The translations under genes and the position numbers were made by a program. Shown here one piece after another: positions 42,684-52,031 of a stretch of 64,000 bases of DNA. Origin of the DNA: an uncultured Lachnospiraceae bacterium (GTDB taxonomy: Bacteria > Bacillota > Clostridia > Lachnospirales > Lachnospiraceae); the NCBI GenBank assembly GCA_900551115.1, contig URUY01000007.1, forward strand, positions 65,641 through 129,640, in the 5' to 3' direction. The notes beneath the pieces are model-generated. The model saw only the letters and a program-made list of their open reading frames with translations. It had not been told where the DNA came from and did not search any database. Numbering within the stretch: position 1 is the first letter of the stretch; each line of letters starts with the position of its first letter.

Positions 42684-44736
42684 CCTCCACAATCCTTTTG
42701 CTTCCATAATAAGTAGCAATAAAGTAGCCGCCGTAAACCGCAAGCAGAAGCGCTGCCGTAATACCCACGCCCGAAAGCATGCTGCCCTGATTAAAGGCTT
42801 GGAGCATAAACGATATAAACCGCATGCCGAACCATGCATGGATGACTGCCAAAAAAAGAGGCAGTATAAAAAACAGTCCTATCTGCCAGAACAGCGCACG
42901 ATGAAGCATTTTTTCATCCGCTCCCACCTTCCTGAGGATTTCATATCTTCCTTTGCTGTCCGTACTCTCAGACAACGCTTTCAATGCAAGAATTGCCGCT
43001 CCTGAAATCAGAAAGATAATCCCCAGATAGAGTACTACAAAGGTGACAATTGCCGCCAGTCCTGTAGCGGTTTCATAAATCACAAATTTTGTAATGCCCT
43101 GGGATCCTGTATATTCCTCTGCTTTTTCTTCGGGTATATTTACAAGGATATCCTCTATATGTCTTCTTTCTTCCTCCGTATCTGCGTCATAATTCCCTGC
43201 CAGGAAATTATATTCCCGCGTAAGCGCCTTCCCTGCTTCTGCTTCTATCACCGCATCCGGCACTAAAATGACGCCGACATTTACATGACTGCCGCTCATC
43301 ATAATATAACCTTCCTGACATTCCGCATACCGGGGCTTTAAGGTAGATTCTCCTATGGTGAGATAAACACCGCCTGAAAGCGCCATATTTCGCAGATTTG
43401 CCATATTGTCATAATCGCAGAGTATCAGATATTCATCTTCCTTCAATTCATAAACAGGAATCCCGTAAAGCGCTGCCAGTCTGTTATAAGCAGAAACTCC
43501 CATAATGCTTTCTGCCATATCCATATTGATAAAGGGAAACTGCTCTCTGATCTGCGTCTCATATGCACCCAGCGAGGTCTTTAGGGTAATGGCGGCATCC
43601 GTATAAACACTTTCCTCCACATAGCCGTCTTTTAGATATTCCATGGAAAATCCTATATCGTTAAGCATCTCTGCCACGCTCTTTTTTGAATTTTCCACAA
43701 GGATATCGTCAAAGCTGCCGTCCTTCGGTAAATCCATGGTCTTTTCCATATACATATCTACCGGCGTCATCTCCTTCAAGTCAGCCCGCAGGGCACTGTT
43801 CATGGACATGCCTGAACAGAATGCACAAATAGTGGCAAAGAGCAGCAGGCAGATAACCGTCATGGAAAAAACTGCCGTATTCATGTTGCTGCCAAGCTGC
43901 CTTAAAATAAACGCATTAAGCTCCTTATAATAAATTCCCTTAAACTGCTTTACCAGCTTTAGCAAAAATCCGGTCAAGGACCAAAAAACCAGAAAAGTAC
44001 CTACGCAGCCAAGTAAAATCATGATACCGGCCTTTTCTCTGGATATGCTTGATGACGCATATCCTACCTGATAATAGGCATAACCTAAAATTCCCGCAGC
44101 CAGCAGAAATACAAGAACCGCAACGCCCGTGTGCTTCATGGTCTGCCTTTCGCCTTTGTGTCCTGCCAAAAACAAATCAATCAGCTTATATTTGGAAATC
44201 GTAAAAGCATTGAACAGCAGCACAATGCCGTACATAATACCAAAATTGATAACCGTTTTCTGTAAGGCAGACACAGAAACCGTAAAGGTGTAGCCCGTCA
44301 GGTCTGCTTCAAACAGCCTGGCAACTAAAATGGACATAAACTGAGATGTAAAAACACCGATAACAAGACCTACACCTAAAGACAGGATGCCGATTAATAC
44401 GGTCTCACCGAACAGAATCCTGGAAATTCCGCCTTTGCTCATTCCCAGCATCATATATACGCCAAACTCTTTTTTTCTGCGCTTAATCAGAAAATTATTG
44501 GCATAAACAATCAGAAAACCTAAAATAAACGCCACAATTACCGATACAAAGGAAAGCATATTCACCATAAGCTGTACCATCTGATAACCTGACTCTGAAA
44601 TGCCCTTCATTGCCCGCTGGCTTTCCAACGCATTAAAAACATAAAAAATTGCCACGCCCAAAATCAGTGTCAGAAAATAGACAGCATAATCCCTCATACT
44701 TTTTCTGATATTCTTTACGGAAAGCTTAAATAACAT
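42676..44736 (-). CDS. bceB: BceB-type ABC transporter permease (FtsX family)
   Basis: Permease of an antimicrobial-peptide detoxification transporter. The 686-aa protein has the BceB layout: four N-terminal and further C-terminal membrane segments (about ten in all), with a large extracellular domain at residues ~310-540 between segments 7 and 8. Opening MLFKLSVKNIRKSMRDYAVYFLTL and FSKxGISRILFG-like regions are typical. Its start overlaps the ATPase gene by 11 bases. The associated histidine kinase has no sensor domain of its own, so the transporter probably does the sensing. Confidence 0.88.
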   Translation of the reverse strand: MLFKLSVKNIRKSMRDYAVYFLTLILGVAIFYVFNALESQRAMKGISESGYQMVQLMVNMLSFVSVIVAFILGFLIVYANNFLIKRRKKEFGVYMMLGMSKGGISRILFGETVLIGILSLGVGLVIGVFTSQFMSILVARLFEADLTGYTFTVSVSALQKTVINFGIMYGIVLLFNAFTISKYKLIDLFLAGHKGERQTMKHTGVAVLVFLLAAGILGYAYYQVGYASSSISREKAGIMILLGCVGTFLVFWSLTGFLLKLVKQFKGIYYKELNAFILRQLGSNMNTAVFSMTVICLLLFATICAFCSGMSMNSALRADLKEMTPVDMYMEKTMDLPKDGSFDDILVENSKKSVAEMLNDIGFSMEYLKDGYVEESVYTDAAITLKTSLGAYETQIREQFPFINMDMAESIMGVSAYNRLAALYGIPVYELKEDEYLILCDYDNMANLRNMALSGGVYLTIGESTLKPRYAECQEGYIMMSGSHVNVGVILVPDAVIEAEAGKALTREYNFLAGNYDADTEEERRHIEDILVNIPEEKAEEYTGSQGITKFVIYETATGLAAIVTFVVLYLGIIFLISGAAILALKALSESTDSKGRYEILRKVGADEKMLHRALFWQIGLFFILPLFLAVIHAWFGMRFISFMLQAFNQGSMLSGVGITAALLLAVYGGYFIATYYGSKRIVEEK

Positions 44737-45496
44737 CGTTCAGTTCACCTCCCAGCAAAGAAACCACATCTATGATTTTGTTGAAAAAGGTCTTTCTGCT
44801 CTCCTCTTCCCCTCTTCGCAGCTCCGTAAATATCTGTCCGTCCTTGATAAATATAATGCGGGAAGCATAGCTTGCCGTAAAGGCATCGTGGGTTACCATT
44901 AAAATAGTAGCGGAAAGCTCCTCGTTTAAATAGGTAAAGTTTTCCAAAAGCAGCCTTGCCGCCTTGGAATCCAGCGCTCCCGTAGGCTCGTCTGCCAGGA
45001 CCAGCCTGGGATTGGTAATCACTGCCCTTGCGCTTGCCACCCGCTGTTTCTGCCCGCCGGACATCTGATAAGGATACTTCTTCAGCACCTCCGCAATCCC
45101 AAGCTGTCCTGCAATAGCCCCTACTCTTTGCTCTATTTCCCGGCTGCCCTTCCTTTGAATAGACAAAGCCAGCGCAATATTTTCATAGGCAGTCATGGTA
45201 TCAAGCAGATTGAAATCCTGAAAAATAAAGCCCAGCCCCTCCCGCCTGAACCGGTTTAAGGCGCCGCCCTTAAGCTCTGTAATATCCCTGCCGTCCACGT
45301 AAATATGGCCGCCCGTCACCCTGTCAATGGTAGAAATGCAGTTAAGCAGCGTTGTCTTGCCGCTGCCGCTGGCTCCCATGATGCCTACAAATTCACCTGT
45401 TTCTACCTCAAAGCTGATATTTTCAAGAGCTTTTGTCAGATTTCCCTTACTTCCGTAATATTTTTCTACATTCTGTACCTGTAAAACCGTACCCAT
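44726..45496 (-). CDS. bceA: BceA-type ABC transporter ATPase
   Basis: ATP-binding subunit of 256 aa. Walker A is GASGSGKTTLLN, the signature MSGGQKQRVASARAV and Walker B RLVLADEPTGALD. It belongs to the MacB/LolD-like group that pairs with FtsX-type permeases. The ATG at 45496 is preferred (GAGAGG upstream); an ATG four codons earlier lacks spacing for a ribosome site. A predicted BceR-like operator lies ~135 bases upstream. Confidence 0.9.
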   Translation of the reverse strand: MGTVLQVQNVEKYYGSKGNLTKALENISFEVETGEFVGIMGASGSGKTTLLNCISTIDRVTGGHIYVDGRDITELKGGALNRFRREGLGFIFQDFNLLDTMTAYENIALALSIQRKGSREIEQRVGAIAGQLGIAEVLKKYPYQMSGGQKQRVASARAVITNPRLVLADEPTGALDSKAARLLLENFTYLNEELSATILMVTHDAFTASYASRIIFIKDGQIFTELRRGEEESRKTFFNKIIDVVSLLGGELNDVI

Positions 45497-45628
45497 TTTT
45501 CCTCTCATTCCTCTCTTTTCTCGTAAATCGGGAAGCGTTTTCTTCCCGCGGCTTTGGCCGATGCTTCATGTTACGGTTTTATCTTAATAAAAAAATTGTC
45601 TTACTGCCATTTTTTCACCTTACGCTTA

Positions 45629-45646
45629 CCTTACAGTTTTGTAAGG
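45629..45646. promoter_or_regulatory. BceR-like operator upstream of bceAB
   Basis: CCTTACAGTTTTGTAAGG is an inverted repeat whose core TTACA-N4-TGTAA fits the TNACA-N4-TGTNA pattern known for Bce-type response regulators. It lies between the kinase gene and the ABC genes, where such sites activate transporter transcription. A matching -10 element was not identified with confidence. Confidence 0.7.
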
Positions 45647-45691
45647 TTTTCCCATACCCGGTCAATCCTATCCTCTTTGGCCCTTTCTGCT

Positions 45692-46705
45692 TTACCGTAC
45701 CTCATCTGTATAGGCTGACTTGGGAAATACAAGCGTTACCGTACTGCCTTTCCCCTCCGCCGAGGAAAAGCGGATATTGTGTCCCAGCCTGCCGCACAGC
45801 TTTTTACAAAGATACAGACCGATTCCCGTGGATTTCCTGTATTTACGCCCGTTTGTACCGGTAAAGCCCTTATCAAATACTCTTGCTACCTCTTCCTCTT
45901 TTACACCGATACCGTTGTCCTTTATATATAGAAGAATCTGCTCCTTTGCCTCCTCGCTGTATATCTCCAGCACCAGCCCTCCCTTTACCGCGTATTTTAT
46001 GCTGTTATTCAAAATCTGCCCCAGAATAAATTCCATCCATTTACCGTCACTGTAAACCTCCCTGTCAAGGTCATGCAGATTTATGGACGCATGTATGCCG
46101 ATAAGCTCTCTTTTCTTTTGCAAAAGCGCCTGTCCCGTTACCTTCTCCAGATTCACCTTTTTAATCAGATAGTCCTTTTCCACATCGGAGCTTCTGGCAT
46201 AGAAAAGCGCCTGCTCCACGCAGCCCTCTACCCGGTCAATTTCCGTGATAAGAGCCAAATCCGTTTCCGCATGATTTTCCAAAATCATGCGAATCGCCGC
46301 AATGGGTACCTTCACCTCATGTATCCACATTTCGATATATTCCTTATATTCCCTGCTGTCGTTTCTATACCCGGCAACATGCTCGTTCATGCTCTTGCCT
46401 ACCGCTCTGAAAATCTCATAAAGCAGCTTCTCTTCCTGCCTTTTTCCGGCATGCATCATTTCCGGCACAAGATACTTTCGGGAGAGACTATCCGTCATTT
46501 CCTGTATTTCCGTCAGATACTTTTTCTGTTTTCCATACTCCAGGAAAGTACCTGCAAAAAAAGCAGCCGTAAGGCTGATTCCCGTATAAATCATCAGCCA
46601 CCCGCCGCTGTTTAAGGTCAAAAGAAATGTTTCCATTGAAAAGAGGAGCCACAAAAAAATACAAAGCCAAACGCCATGCTCCTTTAACCATGTTAAATAT
46701 TTCAT
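45692..46705 (-). CDS. bceS: BceS-type intramembrane-sensing histidine kinase
   Basis: Kinase of 337 aa with two N-terminal membrane helices (~11-30 and ~35-53) joined by only a few residues, so no extracellular sensor domain. The phosphorylated His is in WIHEVKVPIAAIRM, with the N box near residue 246, DNGIGVKEEEV, and STGIGLYLCKKL (G box). This is the layout of kinases that take their signal from a BceAB transporter. It overlaps the regulator gene by ATGA. Confidence 0.9.
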   Translation of the reverse strand: MKYLTWLKEHGVWLCIFLWLLFSMETFLLTLNSGGWLMIYTGISLTAAFFAGTFLEYGKQKKYLTEIQEMTDSLSRKYLVPEMMHAGKRQEEKLLYEIFRAVGKSMNEHVAGYRNDSREYKEYIEMWIHEVKVPIAAIRMILENHAETDLALITEIDRVEGCVEQALFYARSSDVEKDYLIKKVNLEKVTGQALLQKKRELIGIHASINLHDLDREVYSDGKWMEFILGQILNNSIKYAVKGGLVLEIYSEEAKEQILLYIKDNGIGVKEEEVARVFDKGFTGTNGRKYRKSTGIGLYLCKKLCGRLGHNIRFSSAEGKGSTVTLVFPKSAYTDEVR

Positions 46706-47439
46706 AATAATTGATAACCCATGCCTCTCTTTGTAACGATTGCGCCCTTGATTCCTATGCTTTCCAGCTTGCCTTTCAATCTGGTCATATTAACCGTAAG
46801 CGTATTGTCATCCACGAACATACAGTTGTCCCAAAGCGCGTTTATAAGCACGTCCCTGGTTACAATTTCTCCCTGTCTCTCCGCTAAGAGCTTTAGCATC
46901 TGCAGTTCGTTTTTGGTAAGCTCTGCACTCCTGTCCCCGTTGGAAACCCTGCCCTTTGCCAGCTCCAACGTAAAGCTCTGCTCACAGTGTCCCCATCCGC
47001 CGTCTTTTTCATTGACCGTTCTTTTTTGTAAAATCCGCATATTGGTGCCGGGCTCCTTGTAAGCTCTCTTCATAACGGCTTCCATACGTGCTAACAATAT
47101 CTGCGGTCTGAAGGGCTTTGCCACAAAATCATCGGCGCCGCCGTTTATACTCATAAGCTCCGTCAGCTCCGTATCCCTGCTGGTTATCATGATAACCGGA
47201 ATATCTGCCCTTTTGCAGAATTCCCTGCAAAGATGCAGACCGTCAATGCCCGGCAGTCCGATGTCCATAAGGAGCAGATGGCAGCCGCTTTCCAAAAGCA
47301 TCACAAGTACCTGCTCTTCGTTTTTGTCTGCATAATCCTCTATCAAAAAAAGCTGTACCTCATATCCGTTTGTAGAAAGAAAATATCCAAGCTCCCGCAA
47401 AAGAGCCTCGTCATCCTCCAGTATACCGATTTTTTTCAT
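46702..47439 (-). CDS. bceR: BceR-type OmpR-family response regulator
   Basis: DNA-binding regulator of 245 aa: receiver domain with acidic pair ILEDDEAL, phospho-acceptor Asp in LLLMDIGLPG, and Lys in VAKPF; then a winged-helix domain (ELTKNELQMLKLLAERQGEIVTRDVLINALW). Its start overlaps the folBK stop (ATGA), so it is translated as part of the folate transcript. The inverted repeat at 45629 is its likely target. Confidence 0.9.
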   Translation of the reverse strand: MKKIGILEDDEALLRELGYFLSTNGYEVQLFLIEDYADKNEEQVLVMLLESGCHLLLMDIGLPGIDGLHLCREFCKRADIPVIMITSRDTELTELMSINGGADDFVAKPFRPQILLARMEAVMKRAYKEPGTNMRILQKRTVNEKDGGWGHCEQSFTLELAKGRVSNGDRSAELTKNELQMLKLLAERQGEIVTRDVLINALWDNCMFVDDNTLTVNMTRLKGKLESIGIKGAIVTKRGMGYQLL

Positions 47440-48263
47440 GATGTCTGCTCCTCCAGCTCCAAAAGCAGCTCCTGCATGGTCTTTCCATATACCGGATGCC
47501 GCATAAACGGCGCTATCTGCACCATAGGCTTTAATACAAAGTCCCGGTTCTGCATATCTGCATGGGGAATCGTTAAGGTTTCATCCCCGTAAATAAGCTC
47601 ATCATAAAAAAGAATATCCAAATCCAGCGTTCTGGGACCCCAGCGAACCTTTCTTTCCCTTCCTGATGCCTGCTCGATTTCGTGAAGCGCATCCAAAAGC
47701 TCATGGGGCGTATACAGGGTCTCAAGCTTCAGGACACCGTTTAAAAAATCCGGCTGCGGGACATTTCCGTAAGGCTTTGTGACAATCACATCACTTACCT
47801 TCAGCACCCGATTGTTTCTGTCCTTTTCCAAGGCCCTTACTGCCTCCTCTATGTATGCCCGGCTGTCACCCAGATTGGAGCCAAAGGCAATATAGGCTTC
47901 ATGCCATCCTCTGTGGATTTTTACCGATACGGATTCAAATTTCATGGGAATAGGCGCCTTAGGCTTACGCAGTTCAAAATCCAGCGCCCGGATACGGGGA
48001 TAGTTTAACAAAAGCTCCGCTGCCACCGTCTCAGCCGCCGTTTCAATCAAATCATAGGTATGCTCCGTAAGCCACTTCCCGATAAACAGGCTCACCTCAC
48101 CGTAATGGGTGGACAGGGTTAAATCGTCCTTTAATCCTGCCGGACGCAAATCCGTATAGAGTACTGCATTTACAAAAAAAGGCTGTCCTTTTTCCTTTTC
48201 TTCGGCAAATACGCCGTGATGGGCAAAAATCTCCAAATTATCTATTCTGATTTCATCCAGCAT
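47436..48263 (-). CDS. folK: FolB-FolK fusion: dihydroneopterin aldolase / HPPK
   Basis: Two consecutive folate enzymes in one 275-aa chain. Residues ~1-118 are dihydroneopterin aldolase (DNLEIFAHHGVFAEEKEKGQPF, and the catalytic lysine in ELRKPKAPIPM). Residues ~122-275 are 6-hydroxymethyl-dihydropterin pyrophosphokinase (AYIAFGSNLGDSRAYIEEAV, and RWGPRTLDLDILFYD with the metal-binding Asp residues). FolB-FolK fusions are known in Clostridia. It overlaps folP by 11 bases and bceR by four. Confidence 0.94.
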   Translation of the reverse strand: MLDEIRIDNLEIFAHHGVFAEEKEKGQPFFVNAVLYTDLRPAGLKDDLTLSTHYGEVSLFIGKWLTEHTYDLIETAAETVAAELLLNYPRIRALDFELRKPKAPIPMKFESVSVKIHRGWHEAYIAFGSNLGDSRAYIEEAVRALEKDRNNRVLKVSDVIVTKPYGNVPQPDFLNGVLKLETLYTPHELLDALHEIEQASGRERKVRWGPRTLDLDILFYDELIYGDETLTIPHADMQNRDFVLKPMVQIAPFMRHPVYGKTMQELLLELEEQTS

Positions 48264-49062
48264 ATAAAATTGCCTCCGTCATCTTAATGGCGCGGGCATT
48301 CTCCTTCACATCATGCACACGCACAAAGCTTACCCCCTTCATTACACCCACAACCGTTGTTGCCAGCGTACCTTCCACTCTTTCTGCCGCCGGTAAATTC
48401 AGCGTCAGCCCAATCACAGACTTTCTGCTGGTGCCAAGAAGCAGGGGGCATCCGAACATATGCAGCTCCTCCAAACAGCTGATTACCTGCAGATTCTGTT
48501 CTCTTGTCTTTGCAAATCCTACGCCCGGGTCCAAAATAATTTTATCCCCTGCTATTCCTGCCTTTTCAGCTATGTGCAGCGTATCTGCCAAATCAGCGGC
48601 CACTTCCTGCATGAAATTTTCATAGACTGCTTCTTTTCTGTTATGCATAAGGCAGCACGGAAGATTGCTTTCTGCTATGACACCCGCCATTTTATCATCA
48701 TATTTAAGTCCCCAGATATCATTTACCAAATCTATCCCTGCACCGATACCCGCCTTTGCCACTGCCGATTTATAGGTATCCAGAGAAACGGGCACGTCAA
48801 ACCTTGCCTTCACCGCTTCGATAACCGGCAATACCCGGGACAATTCCTCTTCGTCAGACAATAAGGTATATCCCGGTCTTGTAGACTCGCCGCCGATATC
48901 CAAAATATCCATTCCGTCCTTTATCATTTCCTCTACATGAAAAAGAGCCCTGTCCATTTCATTCCATTTTCCTCCGTCAGAAAAAGAATCCGGTGTTACG
49001 TTTAAGATTCCCATGATATAGGTTTTTCCCTGTTCCTTAAATTCTCTGTTTCCGATTTTCAT
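48253..49062 (-). CDS. folP: Dihydropteroate synthase
   Basis: Joins dihydropterin pyrophosphate to p-aminobenzoate; the target of sulfonamides. The start at 49062 follows GGAGGT by five bases and gives 269 aa. Motifs: MGILNVTPDSFSDGGKW, DIGGESTRPGY, and LLGTSRKSVIG with the sulfonamide-contact Lys/Arg region. The longer frame to 49140 is not supported. Confidence 0.95.
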   Translation of the reverse strand: MKIGNREFKEQGKTYIMGILNVTPDSFSDGGKWNEMDRALFHVEEMIKDGMDILDIGGESTRPGYTLLSDEEELSRVLPVIEAVKARFDVPVSLDTYKSAVAKAGIGAGIDLVNDIWGLKYDDKMAGVIAESNLPCCLMHNRKEAVYENFMQEVAADLADTLHIAEKAGIAGDKIILDPGVGFAKTREQNLQVISCLEELHMFGCPLLLGTSRKSVIGLTLNLPAAERVEGTLATTVVGVMKGVSFVRVHDVKENARAIKMTEAILYAG

Positions 49063-49165
49063 TTTTACCTCCATACCGATAGATTTCTTTGCAAAGGTTC
49101 TGTAAAACAGAATTTCTGACAGACGGCTTCTGTTTCTCACAGGGCTGTCCGCTTCCGCTGCTCCC

Positions 49166-49648
49166 TTACCACTTTAAAGTCCGGTTTTTCTTTTCCTTTT
49201 TCCAGTCACAGGCACCTTCTGCCTTACAGGCAAAGCATGGCCTGCTGGCCTTATCTGCCCGGTATAAAATGCCGTTTAAAGAAGGCTCATCCGCAATTTC
49301 CTTTGTCCTGTGCAGACTGATTGCCTGTACAATAACATCTGTTTCTTTATCGTCATAGCCGCATTCTGTAAGGATTGCGGGTGCAAGCGCCGCGCCCGCC
49401 TGCTCATGGGGCGTACCGTTTTCATACTGCACATGCCTGCCGATATCGTGCAAAAGCGCCGCGCCGTACAGGATATCCTTTTCTATCCTAAGCCCCTGTT
49501 CCAAATTTAAAATCATAGCTATCCGCGCCACATCCAAAAGATGCCCCATATTGTGACGGCAGAAGCTCCTGTCAGCCTCTGCCGCATCATTTTTTGCCAT
49601 ATATTCAATAAATAAATCGTGATTTAATATTTTATCTATTCGTTCCAT
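49166..49648 (-). CDS. HD-domain phosphohydrolase in the folate operon
   Basis: Protein of 160 aa with an HD metal site (HDIGRHVQY; earlier CRHNMGHLLDVARI and later QAISLHRTKE). A C-terminal Cys-rich stretch (CFACKAEGACDW) could bind metal. HD proteins of this size hydrolyse small phosphoesters. Its place between folE and folP makes removal of phosphate from the GTP cyclohydrolase product (dihydroneopterin triphosphate) an attractive but unproven role. Confidence 0.8.
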   Translation of the reverse strand: MERIDKILNHDLFIEYMAKNDAAEADRSFCRHNMGHLLDVARIAMILNLEQGLRIEKDILYGAALLHDIGRHVQYENGTPHEQAGAALAPAILTECGYDDKETDVIVQAISLHRTKEIADEPSLNGILYRADKASRPCFACKAEGACDWKKEKKNRTLKW

Positions 49649-49704
49649 GCCTCACCCTGCGTCCCGACTATATAGCTGTACTGTTTTTCAGTATATTAAG
49701 TATA

Positions 49705-50259
49705 TTATAATTTCAGCAAATGAAAAAACTGTTCCTTCAGTGCCGCATCTTCATCAAAAATTCCTCTGGATGCCAGTGTCACGGTCCGGCTTCCCGGCTT
49801 TTTGATTCCGCGCATGGTCATGCACATATGCTCTGCTTCCACGGCTACCATCACGCCCTTTGGCTTCAAATATTCCATAATGGCATCCGCTATCTGTCCT
49901 GTCATCTGCTCCTGAATCTGCAGCCTTTTGGCATATACCTCCACCGTCCGCGCCAGCTTGCTTAAACCGACAACCTTTCCGTCCGGTATATAGGCAATAT
50001 GCGCCCTTCCGTAAAAGGGCATCATATGGTGTTCACAGGTAGAATAAAAAACAATATCCTTTTCCAGCACCATTTCATTATTATCCACGGAAAAGGTCTT
50101 ACTAAGATGCTCCTTAGCCGTTTCCGCCATGCCTCCGCAGATTTCTTCATACATTCTGGCAATGCGCTTCGGTGTTTCAATCAGTCCTTCACGGTTTATA
50201 TCCTCGCCGATTCCCTGTAAAATCAGTTTTACCCCGGCTTCTATTTTCTCTTTGTCCAT
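49705..50259 (-). CDS. folE: GTP cyclohydrolase I
   Basis: Converts GTP to dihydroneopterin triphosphate at the start of folate synthesis. The 184-aa protein has the zinc-site residues in FYSTCEHHMMPFYGRAHIAYIP and EHMCMTMRGIKKPGSRTVT, and the family length. Zinc-dependent FolE, not FolE2. Gap to the HD gene is 56 bases. Confidence 0.96.
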   Translation of the reverse strand: MDKEKIEAGVKLILQGIGEDINREGLIETPKRIARMYEEICGGMAETAKEHLSKTFSVDNNEMVLEKDIVFYSTCEHHMMPFYGRAHIAYIPDGKVVGLSKLARTVEVYAKRLQIQEQMTGQIADAIMEYLKPKGVMVAVEAEHMCMTMRGIKKPGSRTVTLASRGIFDEDAALKEQFFHLLKL

Positions 50260-50295
50260 TCTGTCTCACCTGCTGTATAAAGCTTCCTTTCAGCA

Positions 50296-51597
50296 TTATT
50301 TTTTCCGACGTTTTTCCAATATCTCCGTCAAACGGCCTAAATAGGACAAGGACCCAAAGCAGATAACCACATCTTCCTTTTTTGTCAGAAGATATGCCAT
50401 TTCCACAGCCTCCTCCAGACTTCCTGCCGCCGTTACGCGGGGATGATATTCCCTGACAGCCTGCGCCAACATAATTGCCGGCAGCCCGCGGGGATTATCA
50501 GGGGGCGTTACCGTAATAATCTGGTCCGCATAAGCATACGTCTCTGCAATTATCTTTTCGTACTCTTTGTCCTTCAATATTCCCATTATATATACAATTC
50601 TTTTATTTGTAAAATAAAAACGGATAGATTCTGCAAGTTTTTTGGCTGCATCCTCATTGTGGGCGCCATCCAGGATAAACAGGGGTCTTTTTGCCACTGC
50701 TTGAAACCGACCCGGCCAGTTCGTTTCAAGCAGACCCTTTCTAAGCTGTTTTTCTGAAACCGGATAGCCGCACGCCGAAAGTCTGTCTATGGTTTCCACC
50801 GCAAGAACGGCATTTGCCACCTGATGTTTGCCTGCAAGCGTAATCTCCAAATCAGAAAAGCACCTGCCTGATGCAGTGGTATAAGTAAATTTTTGTTTTT
50901 CCAGTCCGTACCGGATTTTGTCGGCTTTCCCCGTAACCGTAAGAGAACAGTCCTTTTCTGCCGCTTCCCCTGCAATTGCCTCCATTGCCTCCGGTTCCTG
51001 CTTCGCACTTATTACATAACATCCGTTTTTTATAATTCCTGCCTTCTGGTACGCTATTTCCCCCAGCGTTTTTCCCAAAAACTGCATATGGTCCGGGCTG
51101 ACGGAAGACAGCACTGCCGCCCTGGTATTCCGTATCAGGTTGGTGGCGTCCTCCCTGCCTCCCATACCGGTTTCCAATACTACAATATCACATGCCTTCT
51201 CCTTAAAATACAGAAAGGCTGCCGCTGTTTCCGCTTCAAAGGGAGTCGGATGCGGAAATCCCTCTGCTACCATGGCTTCGCAGGCTTCTTTGACCTTATC
51301 CATACATGCACAAAGCGCTTTTCTTGCTATGGGACGTCCGTTTACCTGTATTTTCTCACAATAGTCAAAAATAACAGGCGATATATATCGTCCGACCCTG
51401 TATCCTGCACATTTTAAAACAGTGGATATATAGGCTAATACCGACCCTTTTCCGTTTGTCCCCGCTATATGCACAAAGGAAAGTGCCTCCTGCGGATCCG
51501 AAAGCCTTTTGCACAGCTCCGTGATATTAGAAAGTCCGGGCACAATGCCGTAAGCCTTCAAAGAATCTATATACTCCAGGGCTTGTGTATAATTCAT
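50296..51597 (-). CDS. folC: Bifunctional folylpolyglutamate / dihydrofolate synthase
   Basis: Mur-ligase family enzyme that adds glutamate to dihydropteroate and to folates. The 433-aa product has the P-loop HIAGTNGKGSV near residue 44, the omega-loop METGMGGREDATN region, and FILDGAHNEDAAKKL near 300. It is the first gene of the folate operon. Its 5' end faces the CmpB-family gene on the other strand, 35 bases away. Confidence 0.95.
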   Translation of the reverse strand: MNYTQALEYIDSLKAYGIVPGLSNITELCKRLSDPQEALSFVHIAGTNGKGSVLAYISTVLKCAGYRVGRYISPVIFDYCEKIQVNGRPIARKALCACMDKVKEACEAMVAEGFPHPTPFEAETAAAFLYFKEKACDIVVLETGMGGREDATNLIRNTRAAVLSSVSPDHMQFLGKTLGEIAYQKAGIIKNGCYVISAKQEPEAMEAIAGEAAEKDCSLTVTGKADKIRYGLEKQKFTYTTASGRCFSDLEITLAGKHQVANAVLAVETIDRLSACGYPVSEKQLRKGLLETNWPGRFQAVAKRPLFILDGAHNEDAAKKLAESIRFYFTNKRIVYIMGILKDKEYEKIIAETYAYADQIITVTPPDNPRGLPAIMLAQAVREYHPRVTAAGSLEEAVEMAYLLTKKEDVVICFGSLSYLGRLTEILEKRRKK

Positions 51598-51632
51598 GTA
51601 TAAACCGTCCTTTCCCGGATATACTTCATCTT

Positions 51633-52031
51633 ATGAAAAAGTATATTCACAATTTTATCCATTGCGGTATTTTGGGCTGGTGCATGGAAATCATTTTTAC
51701 AGCCCTCCACTCCTTCAGACAACGAAAATTTTCACTAAAGGGAAATACCTCCATATGGATGTTTCCCATTTATGGCTGCGCCTGCTTTTTAGCACCAGTC
51801 TGCCGCCTGTTAAAAGGAAAACCTCCCCTTGTACGAGGTCTTACCTATGCTTCCCTTATTTTTACCGGAGAATACCTGACCGGTACCCTTTTAACAAGGA
51901 AAAGCATCTGTCCCTGGGATTACAGCCGCTCTAAGTGGCATATTAAAAAAATCATCCGCTTAGACTACCTGCCGTTTTGGTTTTTTGCAGGACTGCTGTT
52001 TGAAAGACTGCTTTCGGAAAGTGATTCGTAA
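51633..52031 (+). CDS. CmpB-family membrane protein (PF06541-like)
   Basis: Protein of 132 aa with a CmpB-like start (IHCGILGWCMEIIFTALHS) and further hydrophobic segments, plus the family-type region GEYLTGTLLTRKSICPWDYSRSKW. The family is annotated as a putative ABC permease, but its function is unknown. A larger relative is encoded at 60049-60969. The ATG at 51633 is chosen; no good ribosome site is seen. Its last 67 bases overlap the end of the convergent MATE gene. Confidence 0.75.
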   Translation: MKKYIHNFIHCGILGWCMEIIFTALHSFRQRKFSLKGNTSIWMFPIYGCACFLAPVCRLLKGKPPLVRGLTYASLIFTGEYLTGTLLTRKSICPWDYSRSKWHIKKIIRLDYLPFWFFAGLLFERLLSESDS

